This document shows positions 1-9,483 of a stretch of 64,000 nt of DNA, in pieces; position 1 is the stretch's first letter, and each line of letters begins with the position of its first letter. The translations under genes and the position numbers were made by a program. The stretch is from Devosia sp. (GTDB lineage Bacteria; Pseudomonadota; Alphaproteobacteria; Rhizobiales; Devosiaceae), in contig JAQGJK010000004.1 of assembly GCA_028290665.1 (NCBI GenBank), positions 62,001-126,000 of the forward strand, read 5' to 3'. The notes under the pieces are model-generated. The model searched no databases. It was not told where the DNA came from and saw nothing but the letters and a program-made list of their open reading frames with translations.

Positions 1-27
1 AGCGCCTAGCGCCCTCTCAAGTGCCCT

Positions 28-56
28 CTTGTTGCCCGCCTCATTCGCGCCTATCT
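28..56 (+). promoter_or_regulatory. Candidate RpoH (heat-shock) promoter of clpP
   Basis: A CTTGTT hexamer (28-33), a 17-base spacer and CTATCT (51-56) match the alphaproteobacterial RpoH pattern CTTG..-N16/17-CTATnT. It lies about 85 bases before the clpP start. Heat-shock control of clpP is well known in proteobacteria; use of this particular site is inferred from the match alone. Confidence 0.55.
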
Positions 57-142
57 CCGCCTTTACCGCCCGTTAAGGCGCGGTGTCTGCAATCGGCCTC
101 ACCGCAAACGGCCGATTCGTTTTACCCACAGGGGCAGGGGCT

Positions 143-769
143 ATGAGAGATCTCGTCGATACCTATTACAATTATCTGGTCCCCACGGTGGTCGAGCAAA
201 CCAACCGCGGCGAGCGCGCGTTCGATATTTATTCGCGGCTGCTGAAAGAACGCATTATCTTCGTGACGGGTGTCGTTGAAGATAACATGGCGACGCTGAT
301 CCAGGCGCAGCTGCTGTTTCTTGAGTCCGAGAATCCGAAGAAGGAAATCTCGCTCTACATCAATTCTCCTGGTGGCGTGGTTTCGGCCGGGCTCGGCATC
401 TACGACACCATGCAGTTCATTCGTCCGCCGGTAGCAACGCTGGTGACGGGGCAGGCCGCCTCGATGGGGTCGTTGCTGCTTGCCGCCGGTGAAGCTGGGA
501 TGCGGGCGTCGCTGCCCAATTCGCGCATCATGGTCCACCAGCCTTCGGGCGGCTACCAGGGTCAGGTAACCGATATCCTGATTCACGCCAAGGAAGTCGA
601 AGGCCTGAAGCGCCGCCTCAACCAGATCTACGAGAAGCACACGGGCCGCACCTACGAGGAAATCGAAAACGCGCTCGAGCGTGATCGCTTCCTCTCGGCC
701 GAGGAGGCCAAGGTGTTCGGCCTGATCGATAATGTTTTTGAAAAGCGCGCTGTTACCGAGCAGGCGTGA
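143..769 (+). CDS. clpP: ATP-dependent Clp protease proteolytic subunit ClpP
   Basis: ClpP is the serine peptidase that forms a tetradecameric chamber and degrades proteins fed in by ClpX or ClpA in the cytoplasm. The 208-residue product has the catalytic triad in the usual contexts: Ser107 in GQAASMGS, His132 in MVHQPSGG and Asp181 in ERDRFLS. The ATG at 143 is preferred to an upstream in-frame GTG at 83 because a purine-rich ribosome binding site (AGGGGCAGGGG) lies directly before it and the resulting length is typical of the family. clpX follows after 166 bases. An RpoH-like promoter lies upstream. Confidence 0.96.
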   Translation: MRDLVDTYYNYLVPTVVEQTNRGERAFDIYSRLLKERIIFVTGVVEDNMATLIQAQLLFLESENPKKEISLYINSPGGVVSAGLGIYDTMQFIRPPVATLVTGQAASMGSLLLAAGEAGMRASLPNSRIMVHQPSGGYQGQVTDILIHAKEVEGLKRRLNQIYEKHTGRTYEEIENALERDRFLSAEEAKVFGLIDNVFEKRAVTEQA

Positions 770-935
770 TCGAATTAACGCAATCGCCGGTTGGTGTGAA
801 TGTGTGTCTTCCGTTGAATTGCACCCGGCCGGATCGACCGTTATGGTCGGTTCGGCTTAGTTCTTGTTAAGGCGACGTACGGTACGTTCGTACGACGCGG
901 CATCGGGAGCGCCCACAGCTCCCTGGAGTGACAGG

Positions 936-2210
936 ATGTCCAAAGAGACGACCGGCGAATCCAAGAATACGCTCTACTGCTCGTTCTGTGGAAAATCGCA
1001 GCACGAGGTCAGGAAGCTGATCGCGGGTCCGACCGTCTTCATCTGCGACGAATGCGTTGAGCTCTGCATGGATATCATCCGTGAAGAGAACAAGACGTCG
1101 ATGGTGAAGTCCGCGGACGGGGTGCCGACCCCGATGGAAATCTGCAAGGTGCTCGACGACTACGTGATCGGCCAGTACCGGGCCAAGCGCGTGCTTTCGG
1201 TCGCCGTGCACAACCATTACAAACGCCTGCATCACGCGACGAAAAACCAGGATATCGAGCTTTCGAAGTCCAACATCCTGCTGATCGGACCGACCGGGAC
1301 CGGCAAGACGCTGCTCGCGCAGACGCTGGCCCGTATCCTCGACGTGCCGTTTACCATGGCCGATGCGACGACGCTGACCGAAGCCGGTTACGTCGGCGAG
1401 GACGTCGAGAACATCATCCTGAAGCTGCTGCAATCGGCCGACTACAATGTCGAAAAAGCGCAGCGCGGCATCGTCTACATCGATGAAGTCGACAAGATCA
1501 GCCGCAAGTCGGATAACCCCTCGATCACTCGCGATGTCTCGGGCGAGGGCGTGCAGCAGGCGCTGCTGAAAATCATGGAAGGCACCGTGGCTTCCGTACC
1601 CCCTCAGGGTGGGCGCAAGCATCCGCAGCAGGAATTCCTGCAGGTCGACACGACCAATATCCTGTTTATCTGTGGCGGTGCCTTTGCCGGACTCGAACGC
1701 CTGATCCAGTCGCGGTCGGAAGGTTCGGGCATCGGTTTTGGCGCCGTGGTCAAGGACCCCAAGGACCGTCGCGTCGGCGATGTGCTGAAGGACGTGGCCC
1801 CCGAGGATCTGGTGAAGTTCGGGCTGATCCCCGAGTTCATCGGCCGCTTGCCGGTGCTGGCAACGCTCGAGGATCTCGACGAGACCGCGCTGATCCAGAT
1901 CCTGACCGAACCCAAGAACGCACTGGTGCGCCAGTACCAGCGGCTGTTCGCGATGGAAGACACCGAGCTGACGTTCCACGAAGACGCGCTGAAGGCGATC
2001 GCCAAGCATGCCATCGAGCGGAAGACCGGCGCCCGTGGGCTGCGCTCCATCATGGAGGCGATCCTGCTCGATACCATGTTCGACCTGCCTTCGCTCGAGG
2101 GCGTCGTGGAAGTGGTGATCAGCGAGGAAGTCGTGAACGGCAAGGATGTCCGGCCGCTCTATATCTATGCCGAGCGCAAGCAGGACGAGGCGCTTCCGAC
2201 CAGCGCCTAA
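936..2210 (+). CDS. clpX: ATP-dependent Clp protease ATP-binding subunit ClpX
   Basis: ClpX is the AAA+ unfoldase that recognises substrates, for example SsrA-tagged proteins, and threads them into ClpP. The 424-residue protein has the N-terminal zinc-binding domain (Cys15, Cys18, Cys37, Cys40), Walker A GPTGTGKT (118-125), pore loop GYVG (151-154), Walker B with DEVD (183-186), the RKH loop (227-229) and the IGF loop (266-268) that docks ClpP. The ATG at 936 has a GGAG ribosome binding site; an in-frame extension from 864 does not look coding. The gap after clpP contains an imperfect hairpin (about 828-858), so clpX may also have its own promoter. Confidence 0.97.
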   Translation: MSKETTGESKNTLYCSFCGKSQHEVRKLIAGPTVFICDECVELCMDIIREENKTSMVKSADGVPTPMEICKVLDDYVIGQYRAKRVLSVAVHNHYKRLHHATKNQDIELSKSNILLIGPTGTGKTLLAQTLARILDVPFTMADATTLTEAGYVGEDVENIILKLLQSADYNVEKAQRGIVYIDEVDKISRKSDNPSITRDVSGEGVQQALLKIMEGTVASVPPQGGRKHPQQEFLQVDTTNILFICGGAFAGLERLIQSRSEGSGIGFGAVVKDPKDRRVGDVLKDVAPEDLVKFGLIPEFIGRLPVLATLEDLDETALIQILTEPKNALVRQYQRLFAMEDTELTFHEDALKAIAKHAIERKTGARGLRSIMEAILLDTMFDLPSLEGVVEVVISEEVVNGKDVRPLYIYAERKQDEALPTSA

Positions 2211-2232
2211 GCCTGAGTTTGCCGCGAATCCG

Positions 2233-2262
2233 AACGGGGAGTGCCGCAGGGCGCTCCCCGTT
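2233..2262 (+). terminator. Hairpin after clpX, weak terminator candidate
   Basis: AACGGGGAG (2233-2241) pairs with CTCCCCGTT (2254-2262). There is no clear T tract, so factor-independent termination is uncertain. Confidence 0.4.
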
Positions 2263-2357
2263 GGCTATTCCGACCCTCGAAGTTGCAGCCGTCGCGCTGC
2301 CGCTGGTCAGGGCCGGAACGGGGTGACATAGTCGGTGTCAGACTGAGGAGCGGCAAC

Positions 2358-3413
2358 ATGAAATACGACAGTATTCTAGGGACCATTGGCAACACTCCCG
2401 TAGTGCGGATCAACAAGCTCGCGCCGGAAGGCATCAACCTTTTCGTCAAGGTCGAAGCGTTCAACCCGCTGGGGTCGGTCAAGGACCGATTGGCGCTGGG
2501 CGTGATCGAGGCGGCGGAACAGTCAGGCGAACTGAAGCCAGGCCAGACGGTGATCGAGGCGACGAGTGGCAATACCGGCATCGGTCTGGCCATGGTGTGT
2601 GCGCAGAAGGGCTATCCTCTGGTCCTAACCATGGCCGAAAGCTTCTCGGTCGAGCGGCGCAAGCTGATGCGCTTCCTCGGCGCCAAGGTGGTTCTGACGC
2701 CGGCGCCGCTGCGTGCCAGCGGCATGGTGCAGAAGGCGCGCGAACTTGCCGAAGCCAATGGCTGGTTCATGACAAGGCAATTCGAGAATGACGCCAATCC
2801 GGCAATGCACGAACGGACGACGGCGCAGGAAATCCTGAAAGATTTTGCAGGCGAGCGGCTCGACTACTGGGTGACTGGCTTTGGTACCGGCGGCACGCTG
2901 CAGGGCGTCGGCAAGGTGCTGCGTCGCGAACGCCCGGAAACCAAGATCATTGTTGGTGAACCCGATGGTGCGGCGATGTTGACCGAAGGATCGGAGCAGG
3001 AACGCAATCCGGACGGCACCGGAGCGGGCAGTCACAAAGCCTGGAAGCCGCACCCGTTCCAGGGCTGGAGCCCGGATTTCATCCCCAAGATCACCAGCGA
3101 CGCCGTGGCGATGAAGCTGATCGACGAAGTGGTGCTGGTGGCCGGCCCCGAGTCGATGCGCCTGAGCATGGAACTGGCGCAAAAGGAGGGCATCTTTGTC
3201 GGCATCACTTCCGGTGGCACATTCGCCGCCGCGCTGCAGATCGCTAACCGAGCGCCGAGGGGCTCGACCATTCTCTGCATGCTGCCCGATACCGGGGAGC
3301 GGTATCTCTCGACGCCGCTGTTCGCCGATGTCGCGATCGACATGACCGACGCCGAAATGGCGCTGTCCTTGTCGACCCCGGGAGCGCAGTTGCCGGCAAA
3401 AGTAGCTGCGTGA
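2358..3413 (+). CDS. cysK: Cysteine synthase A (O-acetylserine sulfhydrylase type)
   Basis: This is a PLP fold-type II enzyme of 352 residues, expected to make cysteine from O-acetylserine and sulfide in the cytoplasm. Visible signatures are the PLP lysine Lys42 in NPLGSVKDR, the substrate loop TSGNTG (69-74) and the phosphate-binding loop GFGTGGT (174-180). An insert around residues 215-245 makes it longer than the E. coli enzyme, and this form is common in alphaproteobacteria. The ATG at 2358 has a GAGGAG ribosome binding site 7 bases upstream. A short hairpin (3412-3430) overlaps the stop codon. A related beta-substituting enzyme such as cystathionine beta-synthase is less likely because no CBS domains are present. 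Confidence 0.88.
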   Translation: MKYDSILGTIGNTPVVRINKLAPEGINLFVKVEAFNPLGSVKDRLALGVIEAAEQSGELKPGQTVIEATSGNTGIGLAMVCAQKGYPLVLTMAESFSVERRKLMRFLGAKVVLTPAPLRASGMVQKARELAEANGWFMTRQFENDANPAMHERTTAQEILKDFAGERLDYWVTGFGTGGTLQGVGKVLRRERPETKIIVGEPDGAAMLTEGSEQERNPDGTGAGSHKAWKPHPFQGWSPDFIPKITSDAVAMKLIDEVVLVAGPESMRLSMELAQKEGIFVGITSGGTFAAALQIANRAPRGSTILCMLPDTGERYLSTPLFADVAIDMTDAEMALSLSTPGAQLPAKVAA

Positions 3414-3499
3414 GAGGGTTTGATCCTCTCCGGTGATGCAAAAAACCGAGCCCTGACGGCGCTGCACGACGGGGCTGCATCACAATCGCCGTGCGACGG

Positions 3500-3527
3500 C
3501 TTGCCCTTCGAGGGTATGAACCTATTT
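3500..3527 (+). promoter_or_regulatory. Candidate RpoH (heat-shock) promoter of lon
   Basis: CTTGCC (3500-3505), a 16-base spacer and CTATTT (3522-3527) resemble the alphaproteobacterial RpoH consensus. The site is about 100 bases upstream of the lon ATG in an otherwise unassigned gap. The function is inferred from the pattern and from known heat induction of lon. Confidence 0.5.
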
Positions 3528-3623
3528 ATTAATCAGACTCGGCCCAGCGTGCATGGTGGGCAGTTCTGTTAGGGGCGCGCTAACCATCTTTCCTCCCAAG
3601 CGGGCCCCCGGAAAGGAAATAAC

Positions 3624-6062
3624 ATGTCGGACGTAAAGTCGGGGGACGAGACCAGCCGCGATCGTGTGTATCCGGTCCTCCCCCTCCGAGACATAATCGT
3701 ATTCCCGGGCATGATCGTGCCGCTGTTTGTCGGCCGTGAAAAGTCCGTCAAGGCACTCGAAGAGGTGATGCGCGACGACAAGCACATTCTCGTCGTCACC
3801 CAGAAAAACGCGCAGGACGACGATCCGGCGCCGGACCAGATCTATACGACCGGCACCATCGCCACGGTGCTGCAACTGCTGAAGCTGCCCGATGGCACCG
3901 TCAAGGTGCTGGTCGAGGGGCTAAGCCGCGCGACGATCGATCGGTATCTGCAGACGGTCGATTACTTCGAGGCCGAAGCGACGATTCTCGAGGAACTCGA
4001 TGCCGACAAGGTCGAGACCGAGGCGCTGGCGCGTTCGGCTCAGGCTGAGTTCGAGAACTACGTCAAGCTGAACAAGAAAATCAGTTCGGACGTGGTGGCC
4101 GCCGTCGGGCAGATCGAAAATCACAGCAAGCTGGCCGACACTATCGCCAGTCATCTGGTGATAAAGATCGCCGAGAAGGAAGACTTGTTGGCGACCATTT
4201 CGGTGGCCGAGCGCTTCACCAAGATACTCGGCCTGATGGAGGGTGAGATCGGAGTGCTGCAGGTCGAAAAGCGCATCCGGTCGCGGGTCAAGCGGCAGAT
4301 GGAGAAGACCCAGCGCGAGTACTACCTCAACGAGCAGATGAAGGCGATCCAGCGCGAGTTGGGCGATGGCGAGGAAGGCTCGAACGAAGTCACCGAGCTC
4401 GAAGATCGCATCAAGAAGACCAAGCTCAGCAAGGAAGCCCGTACCAAGGCAGATGCCGAGGTCAAGAAGCTCAAGACCATGAGCCCGATGTCGGCGGAAG
4501 CCACCGTCGTGCGCAATTATCTCGATTGGCTGCTTGGCCTGCCGTGGGGCAAGAAGAGCAAGGTCAAGAAGGATCTGGCGTATGCCGAGCAGGTGCTCGA
4601 CGCGGATCACTATGGTCTCGAGAAGGTCAAGGAACGCATCATCGAGTATCTGGCGGTGCAGTCACGCACCGGAAAGCTCAAGGGGCCAATCCTCTGCCTC
4701 GTCGGCCCTCCGGGTGTCGGCAAGACCTCGCTCGGCAAGTCGATCGCCAAGGCGACCGGCCGCGAGTTCGTGCGCATGGCCCTTGGCGGCGTCCGGGACG
4801 AGGCCGAGATTCGTGGCCATCGTCGGACCTATATCGGCTCGATGCCCGGCAAGGTCATCCAGTCGCTGAAGAAGGTCGGTAAATCCAACCCGCTGTTCCT
4901 GCTCGATGAAATCGACAAGATGGGCCAGGACTTCCGCGGCGATCCGTCTTCGGCCCTGCTCGAAGTGCTCGATCCGGAGCAGAACCATACGTTCGCCGAT
5001 CACTACCTCGAGGTCGACTATGACCTTTCGGACGTGATGTTCGTGACGACGTCGAACACGCTCAACATTCCTGGTCCGCTGATGGACCGCATGGAGATCA
5101 TTCGCCTCTCGGGTTACACCGAGCAGGAGAAGCATGCGATCGCCAAGCAACATCTGATCCCGGAGACGCTAAAGGAAAACGGCCTGACAGCGAAGGAATT
5201 CGAGCTGTCCGACGAGATGCTGACCAAGGTCATCCAGCGCTACACACGGGAGGCCGGGGTGCGCAGCCTCAAGCGCGAGATTTCGAAACTGATGCGCAAA
5301 TCGGTGGCGGAAATTCTCAAGCTCAAGACTCGCAAGGTGGTGATCACCGAGGAGGTAATGACAAAATACCTCGGCGCCGACATCTACACGCATGGCGAAA
5401 TCGAGGCCGAAGCGCAGGTGGGTCTGGTGACTGGCCTCGCATGGACCTCCGTTGGCGGCGAATTGCTGACCATCGAAGGCGTGATGACGCCGGGTAAGGG
5501 CCGCATGACGGTCACCGGCAACATCAAGGAAGTGATGAAGGAGTCGCTGACTGCAGCGACGGCTTATGTCCGGTCGAAGTCGATCGAATTTGGCATCAAG
5601 CCGCCGATGTTCGATACGCGCGATATCCACGTGCATCTGCCGGAAGGCGCGACCCCCAAGGATGGTCCGTCGGCTGGTATCGGCCTCGCCACGGCCATCG
5701 TCTCAGTGATGACCGGCATTCCGGTGCGCAATGATGTCGCGATGACCGGCGAGATCACGCTGCGGGGCAGGGTCCTGCCCATCGGTGGGCTCAAGGAAAA
5801 GCTGTTGGCGGCGCTGCGCGGCGGCATCAAGAAGGTACTGATCCCTGAGGACAACATCCGCGATCTCGCCGAGATACCGGACATCGTCAAAGAGGGCATG
5901 GAGATCGTGCCGGTCAGTCGAATGGACCAGGTGATCAAGCATGCGTTGGTGCGCCAACCGATACCGATCGAGTGGAATTTCGATGATGTGAAGACCGACA
6001 CCACGATCAAGGTTGATCCAGCCGCAACCGACGGCGAGGATCTGACTGGGCTGCCACACTAG
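3624..6062 (+). CDS. lon: Endopeptidase La (Lon protease)
   Basis: Lon is a homohexameric ATP-dependent protease of the cytoplasm. The 812-residue protein has the N-terminal LON substrate-binding domain (about 15-210), a coiled linker (about 210-300), an AAA+ module with Walker A GPPGVGKT (361-368) and Walker B FLLDEIDK (425-432), and a C-terminal S16 protease domain with the Ser683-Lys726 dyad (contexts DGPSAG and GGLKEK, 43 residues apart as in E. coli). The ATG at 3624 follows a GGAAAGGAA ribosome binding site. A candidate heat-shock promoter precedes it and a hairpin terminator follows. Confidence 0.97.
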   Translation: MSDVKSGDETSRDRVYPVLPLRDIIVFPGMIVPLFVGREKSVKALEEVMRDDKHILVVTQKNAQDDDPAPDQIYTTGTIATVLQLLKLPDGTVKVLVEGLSRATIDRYLQTVDYFEAEATILEELDADKVETEALARSAQAEFENYVKLNKKISSDVVAAVGQIENHSKLADTIASHLVIKIAEKEDLLATISVAERFTKILGLMEGEIGVLQVEKRIRSRVKRQMEKTQREYYLNEQMKAIQRELGDGEEGSNEVTELEDRIKKTKLSKEARTKADAEVKKLKTMSPMSAEATVVRNYLDWLLGLPWGKKSKVKKDLAYAEQVLDADHYGLEKVKERIIEYLAVQSRTGKLKGPILCLVGPPGVGKTSLGKSIAKATGREFVRMALGGVRDEAEIRGHRRTYIGSMPGKVIQSLKKVGKSNPLFLLDEIDKMGQDFRGDPSSALLEVLDPEQNHTFADHYLEVDYDLSDVMFVTTSNTLNIPGPLMDRMEIIRLSGYTEQEKHAIAKQHLIPETLKENGLTAKEFELSDEMLTKVIQRYTREAGVRSLKREISKLMRKSVAEILKLKTRKVVITEEVMTKYLGADIYTHGEIEAEAQVGLVTGLAWTSVGGELLTIEGVMTPGKGRMTVTGNIKEVMKESLTAATAYVRSKSIEFGIKPPMFDTRDIHVHLPEGATPKDGPSAGIGLATAIVSVMTGIPVRNDVAMTGEITLRGRVLPIGGLKEKLLAALRGGIKKVLIPEDNIRDLAEIPDIVKEGMEIVPVSRMDQVIKHALVRQPIPIEWNFDDVKTDTTIKVDPAATDGEDLTGLPH

Positions 6063-6082
6063 ACATTTCCGTCAGGAATACG

Positions 6083-6112
6083 AACGGCGCCTGCGGGCGC
6101 CGTTTCCATTTC
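6083..6112 (+). terminator. Rho-independent terminator of lon
   Basis: AACGGCGCC (6083-6091), loop TGCG and GGCGCCGTT (6096-6104) form a 9-bp stem followed by the T-rich stretch TCCATTTC. It starts about 20 bases past the lon stop codon. Confidence 0.7.
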
Positions 6113-6160
6113 TACAGGGTTATAGCTTGGCCGCTAAAGAATAAAACGTGAACATGCTTG

Positions 6161-6174
6161 TCACGGCACCGTGA
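6161..6174. promoter_or_regulatory. Short palindrome upstream of the MFS gene, possible operator
   Basis: TCACGG, CA, CCGTGA is a perfect inverted repeat about 65 bases before the MFS start codon. It has the size of a repressor operator, but no regulator gene is adjacent and the role is a guess. Confidence 0.3.
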
Positions 6175-6238
6175 ACGCGGTATTGCTCAGGTTGGCCGCG
6201 GACTATTGGGCTACCTTGCAGCAATTACGGAAATTGCA

Positions 6239-7450
6239 ATGAATCGAGCACTGGTCGTCATCCTCGCAGCCGTTATGCTTGACGCAATCGGTATCGGCCT
6301 GATCTTCCCGATCCTGCCGCGGCTGCTGGAGGACGTCGCGCATAGCCGCGATATCACCGTGCTAATCGGCGTCATGCTGGCGCTGTATTCGGCGATGCAG
6401 TTCCTGTTTTCGCCGCTGCTCGGCATTCTGAGTGACCGCTTTGGCCGCCGACCCGTGCTGCTGCTCTCGCTGGCTGGCGCGGCAATTGACTATTTAGTCA
6501 TGGCATTCGCACCCGAACTCTGGATGCTGGTGGTCGGCCGGGCAATTTCGGGCCTGACCAGCGCCAATATGGCCGTCGCCACGGCCTACATTACCGACAT
6601 CAGTCCCGAGGAAATCCGGGCCAGGCGTTTCGGCTATTTCCACGCGATGTTCGGGATCGGCTTCATCATCGGGCCGGTTTTGGGTGGCTTTCTCGGGGAT
6701 ATCTGGGTTCGGGCACCGTTCATCGCGGCGGCCGTGCTCAATGCCGGCAATTTTGCCCTGGCCTGGTTCGTGCTGCCGGAGTCGCGACGCGGCGACGCAT
6801 CGGCAAAGTTCGATTATGCCAACCTTAATCCATTCCGGCCGCTGGGTTGGGCCTTAAGCTTCGCACCGCTGCTGCCGCTGATGGCAATCTTCGTCGTCAT
6901 GAACTTCGTCGGCACCATGTACGGCACCATCTGGGCGCTGTTCGGCCAGGATCAATTTGCCTGGAGCGGCCTGATGACAGGCGCCTCGTTGGCCTGCTTC
7001 GGGTTGTTCCACGCCGGCGCGCAGGCCTTTCTGACCGGGCCCGCAGTCGCCCGACTGGGCGAGCGCTGGGCACTGGTCGTCGGCATGGGGTTCGAGCTCA
7101 CCGCGCTGGTAATCCTGGGCTTTGCCATGCAGGGGTGGATCCTGTTTGCCCTCGCACCGCTGTTTGCGCTGGGCGGTATCGGCATGCCGGCGCTGCAGTC
7201 GATGACTACATCGCAGGTCGACGCGGACAATCAGGGAAAGCTGCAGGGGGTCTTGGCGAGCCTTGTCAGTCTATCCGCAGTGTTCGGGCCGGTGGTGTTC
7301 AGCTTCATCTATTTCGCGCAACGCGAAACCTGGCCCGGCCTGACCTGGATCATCGGCGCAAGCATTTACCTGCTGGCGCTGCCGTTGATGTTGACTATCC
7401 GGCGGCGCAAGACGCCGATCGGGCCCCTGGCCAACCGGCCGGCCGAATGA
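6239..7450 (+). CDS. MFS drug/proton antiporter, TetA-like (TCR/Tet family)
   Basis: This is a 12-helix major facilitator transporter of 403 residues in the inner membrane. The N-terminal helix LDAIGIGLIFP with Asp15, and the motif A loop with SDRFGRRP (residues 65-72), match class TetA tetracycline/H+ antiporters; the following LLLSLAGA stretch is also TetA-like. The family exports tetracyclines or other hydrophobic drugs, but chromosomal homologues of this kind often have unknown substrates, so tetracycline resistance is not claimed. The ATG at 6239 starts directly at helix 1; an in-frame extension from 6158 would add a non-membrane leader. No tetR-like gene is next to it. Confidence 0.85.
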   Translation: MNRALVVILAAVMLDAIGIGLIFPILPRLLEDVAHSRDITVLIGVMLALYSAMQFLFSPLLGILSDRFGRRPVLLLSLAGAAIDYLVMAFAPELWMLVVGRAISGLTSANMAVATAYITDISPEEIRARRFGYFHAMFGIGFIIGPVLGGFLGDIWVRAPFIAAAVLNAGNFALAWFVLPESRRGDASAKFDYANLNPFRPLGWALSFAPLLPLMAIFVVMNFVGTMYGTIWALFGQDQFAWSGLMTGASLACFGLFHAGAQAFLTGPAVARLGERWALVVGMGFELTALVILGFAMQGWILFALAPLFALGGIGMPALQSMTTSQVDADNQGKLQGVLASLVSLSAVFGPVVFSFIYFAQRETWPGLTWIIGASIYLLALPLMLTIRRRKTPIGPLANRPAE

Positions 7451-7614
7451 GCTATGATCGACCCGACAAGGTCTCAAACCGCATTTCTTCAACAGGAATG
7501 GGCTCAGAGGCAGGCGAAAATGCCCGGAAATCCTTGCCTTTTGGTCAGAATCGGATTTGGGTGGCGCCGTTTTGGTTCGCCAGCAACGGCGGGCATCCAC
7601 AGTGAGGAAACGCT

Positions 7615-7887
7615 ATGAACAAAAACGATCTGGTCGGCGTCGTGGCCGATAAGGCCAAACTGACCAAAGTCGAGGCGACCGACGCAGTCGATGCCATGTT
7701 TGACGCAATCACCGAGGCGCTGAAGGGCGGCGACGACATTCGTCTCGTTGGATTCGGGACTTTCTCGGTTTCCCAGCGCAAGGCCTCGACTGGTCGCAAC
7801 CCCGCGACCGGCGCGCCGATCGAAATCGCTGCCTCCAATCAGGCGAAGTTCAAGCCCGGCAAGGGCCTGAAGGACGCGATCAACTAA
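7615..7887 (+). CDS. hup: DNA-binding protein HU
   Basis: HU is a small dimeric nucleoid protein that bends DNA without strong sequence preference. The 90-residue product has the full HU/IHF fold, with the DNA-binding arm motif GRNPATGAPIEI and the C-terminal KPGKGLKDAIN expected of HU rather than IHF. The ribosome binding site GTGAGGAA lies just before the ATG. Placement downstream of lon is conserved in many proteobacteria. A strong terminator follows. Confidence 0.95.
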   Translation: MNKNDLVGVVADKAKLTKVEATDAVDAMFDAITEALKGGDDIRLVGFGTFSVSQRKASTGRNPATGAPIEIAASNQAKFKPGKGLKDAIN

Positions 7888-7915
7888 CAATTTGCCAAGC
7901 CTTGTGGCTTTGCGC

Positions 7916-7947
7916 ATGGCCCCGGCATGACCGGGGCCATTTGCTTT
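7916..7947 (+). terminator. Rho-independent terminator of hup
   Basis: ATGGCCCCGG (7916-7925), loop CATGA and CCGGGGCCAT (7931-7940) form a 10-bp perfect stem followed by TTGCTTTT. It starts about 30 bases after the hup stop. Confidence 0.8.
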
Positions 7948-8019
7948 TGAGCGGACCATCGGCTAAGAGCCGCGCGTGCTGCCGTCAGGAGCCCGTCGGG
8001 CGCCCAGACGGGTCAGGAC

Positions 8020-8095
8020 GGGCGATTAGCTCAGTTGGTAGAGCGCCTCGTTTACACCGAGGATGTCGGCGGTTCGAGTCCGTCATCGCCCACCA
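8020..8095 (+). tRNA. tRNA-Val (anticodon TAC)
   Basis: A 76-base cloverleaf: acceptor stem GGGCGAT pairs with ATCGCCC, the D arm carries AGCTCAGTTGGTAGAGC, the anticodon loop is TTTACAC with TAC at 8053-8055, and the T arm contains GGTTCGAGTCC. The discriminator is A and the 3' CCA is encoded. Confidence 0.96.
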
Positions 8096-8454
8096 CCTTT
8101 CGCAGGCATCGCCGCTGCGGCACTGTCCGCCTTTATCTGCAACCGAAGTGAACGATGTCGGAGCTGAGCCGGCAGATACATTCGGTTACTACCCACGACA
8201 GCATCGCCGGTTTCATGTGACGATCGCTTGCCCTGGCGGGAAAACGTTCTGTTCGCTCGCGCGACCTTCTGCTTTACGCGGAGGAGGGTTGCGAGCCTGA
8301 TGGCTGGTACGGCGCGCGCCAGACGTTCGGCAACCGACGCATCTGGACCGGATCGCCGATCCCCCGGGACATCCCGCACAAAACCTCCAACCTCGCTTGA
8401 CTTGGGGTAGGGGCGCCGCTAAACGGACCCCACTCCGCGGCCAGTCGCGTTCGT
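8096..8454. other. Spacer between the two tRNA genes
   Basis: About 360 bases with no convincing gene, hairpin terminator or repeat. Short open frames are present on both strands, but none has a ribosome binding site or recognisable protein character. Confidence 0.5.
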
Positions 8455-8531
8455 GGGGGTGTAGCTCAGTTGGTTAGAGCGTCGGCCTGTCACGCCGAAG
8501 GTCGCGGGTTCGAGCCCCGTCACTCCCGCCA
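8455..8531 (+). tRNA. tRNA-Asp (anticodon GTC)
   Basis: A 77-base cloverleaf: acceptor GGGGGTG pairs with CACTCCC with one G-T wobble, followed by TAGCTCAGTTGGTTAGAGC in the D arm, an anticodon loop CTGTCAC with GTC at 8489-8491, and GGGTTCGAGCCCC in the T arm. The discriminator is G and CCA is encoded. Confidence 0.96.
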
Positions 8532-8899
8532 TCACCCTTCACGACTTTACCGGTTTGAAGCGCCGTTCACGACGGTGCTGCTGCTTCGGTTTTGCCAAGC
8601 TCGCGATCAAACCTTCTGGCCTTAATTGCACGGACTGCTGTCGCGGTTCCTCAATCGAAAGCTCGGCCGCGTCACTAGCGTTGTCAGAATTGCGCACCAG
8701 CCCCAACCTATCGTCTTGAATAGGCAACGCTAACTGGTGACCCCTGTAAAAAACTGACTGAAGCTTCGCTCGTTGCAGACCGGGGAGCAAGTTGTGTGCT
8801 TGGGCTCAGCATTCGGGCTCTGCAGAGGACGATGGCATCACGATTGATTTTGTGGTTTGCTTTCTTGGCGCTGTGGGCTGCGCGAGTGGAGAAGTATCC
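8532..8899. other. Unassigned spacer after tRNA-Asp
   Basis: About 370 bases without a supported gene. It is somewhat less GC-rich than the surrounding DNA. An 83-codon frame on the minus strand (8539-8790) lacks an ATG start and a ribosome binding site. tRNA 3' ends are common integration sites, but no duplicated tRNA end or integrase is visible. Confidence 0.4.
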
Positions 8900-9115
8900 A
8901 TGTCCAAGGAAGGCGACGACTACATCAGCTATCTGGCCAGCAAGCTATACCTGGCCAATTTGAAAAACCGTGGCATGCCAGCCGGTATCTGGACCGACGT
9001 GCCAAGCAATGAACGATCGCATTGGCGGTTTCTCGCACGAACCGCGATCAAGACGCTGGAAGACAAGAACGCCGACAGCGGACTGTCGCTGGCGGCGGCT
9101 TTGGCCAGACGCTAG
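8900..9115 (+). CDS. Hypothetical protein, 71 residues
   Basis: I do not recognise this protein. From the ATG at 8900, preceded by GGAGAAG as a ribosome binding site, it is small, soluble, charged and predicted mostly helical, with a Tyr/Leu-rich helix (YISYLASKLYLANL) and no signal peptide or membrane segment. In-frame sequence upstream to 8792 is less protein-like. It stands alone in a gene-poor interval between tRNA-Asp and an outer-membrane protein gene. It is probably a real small gene, but this rests only on start context and composition. Confidence 0.5.
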   Translation: MSKEGDDYISYLASKLYLANLKNRGMPAGIWTDVPSNERSHWRFLARTAIKTLEDKNADSGLSLAAALARR

Positions 9116-9483
9116 GACACTAGCTGTCGACCTCGCATCATCAACTTTCACGGTGGCCTGAAGGGCCATCGCGGGATGTATTTGGCCAATCGAACGAAAT
9201 TCCGTTGGCAACGCTGTCCCAGCCAGAAGGGGGACTTCCGGCGTCTCTGATACCGCTCCAAGCCGAGTCGGGTGGGAATTTCCGCGGCTGCAACCTTCCA
9301 CTCGTAACCGGTCGTTAAAACTTGTCTCAAAACGGGCCGAAAGCGGTTCTTTCGTGCAACACCGGCATTCGAAAAGTCACGGAGCGTTAGCCGAGACGCC
9401 AAGTTTGGGCCACTTCCCCTTGTGCGTCGGGGGCAGTGGTGAGAGATATGTTCCCGACTGTTGTCTACTCTAGGGGATGCAAG
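9116..9483. other. Spacer upstream of the outer-membrane protein gene
   Basis: About 370 bases without a supported gene. Near its end, TTGTGC (9420-9425) and GATATG about 18 bases later could be a promoter for the porin-like gene. Nothing else stands out. Confidence 0.35.

Noticed and set aside
8539-8790. An 83-codon minus-strand frame after tRNA-Asp
   Set aside because: It would begin at TTG without a ribosome binding site, and its sequence is polar and featureless.
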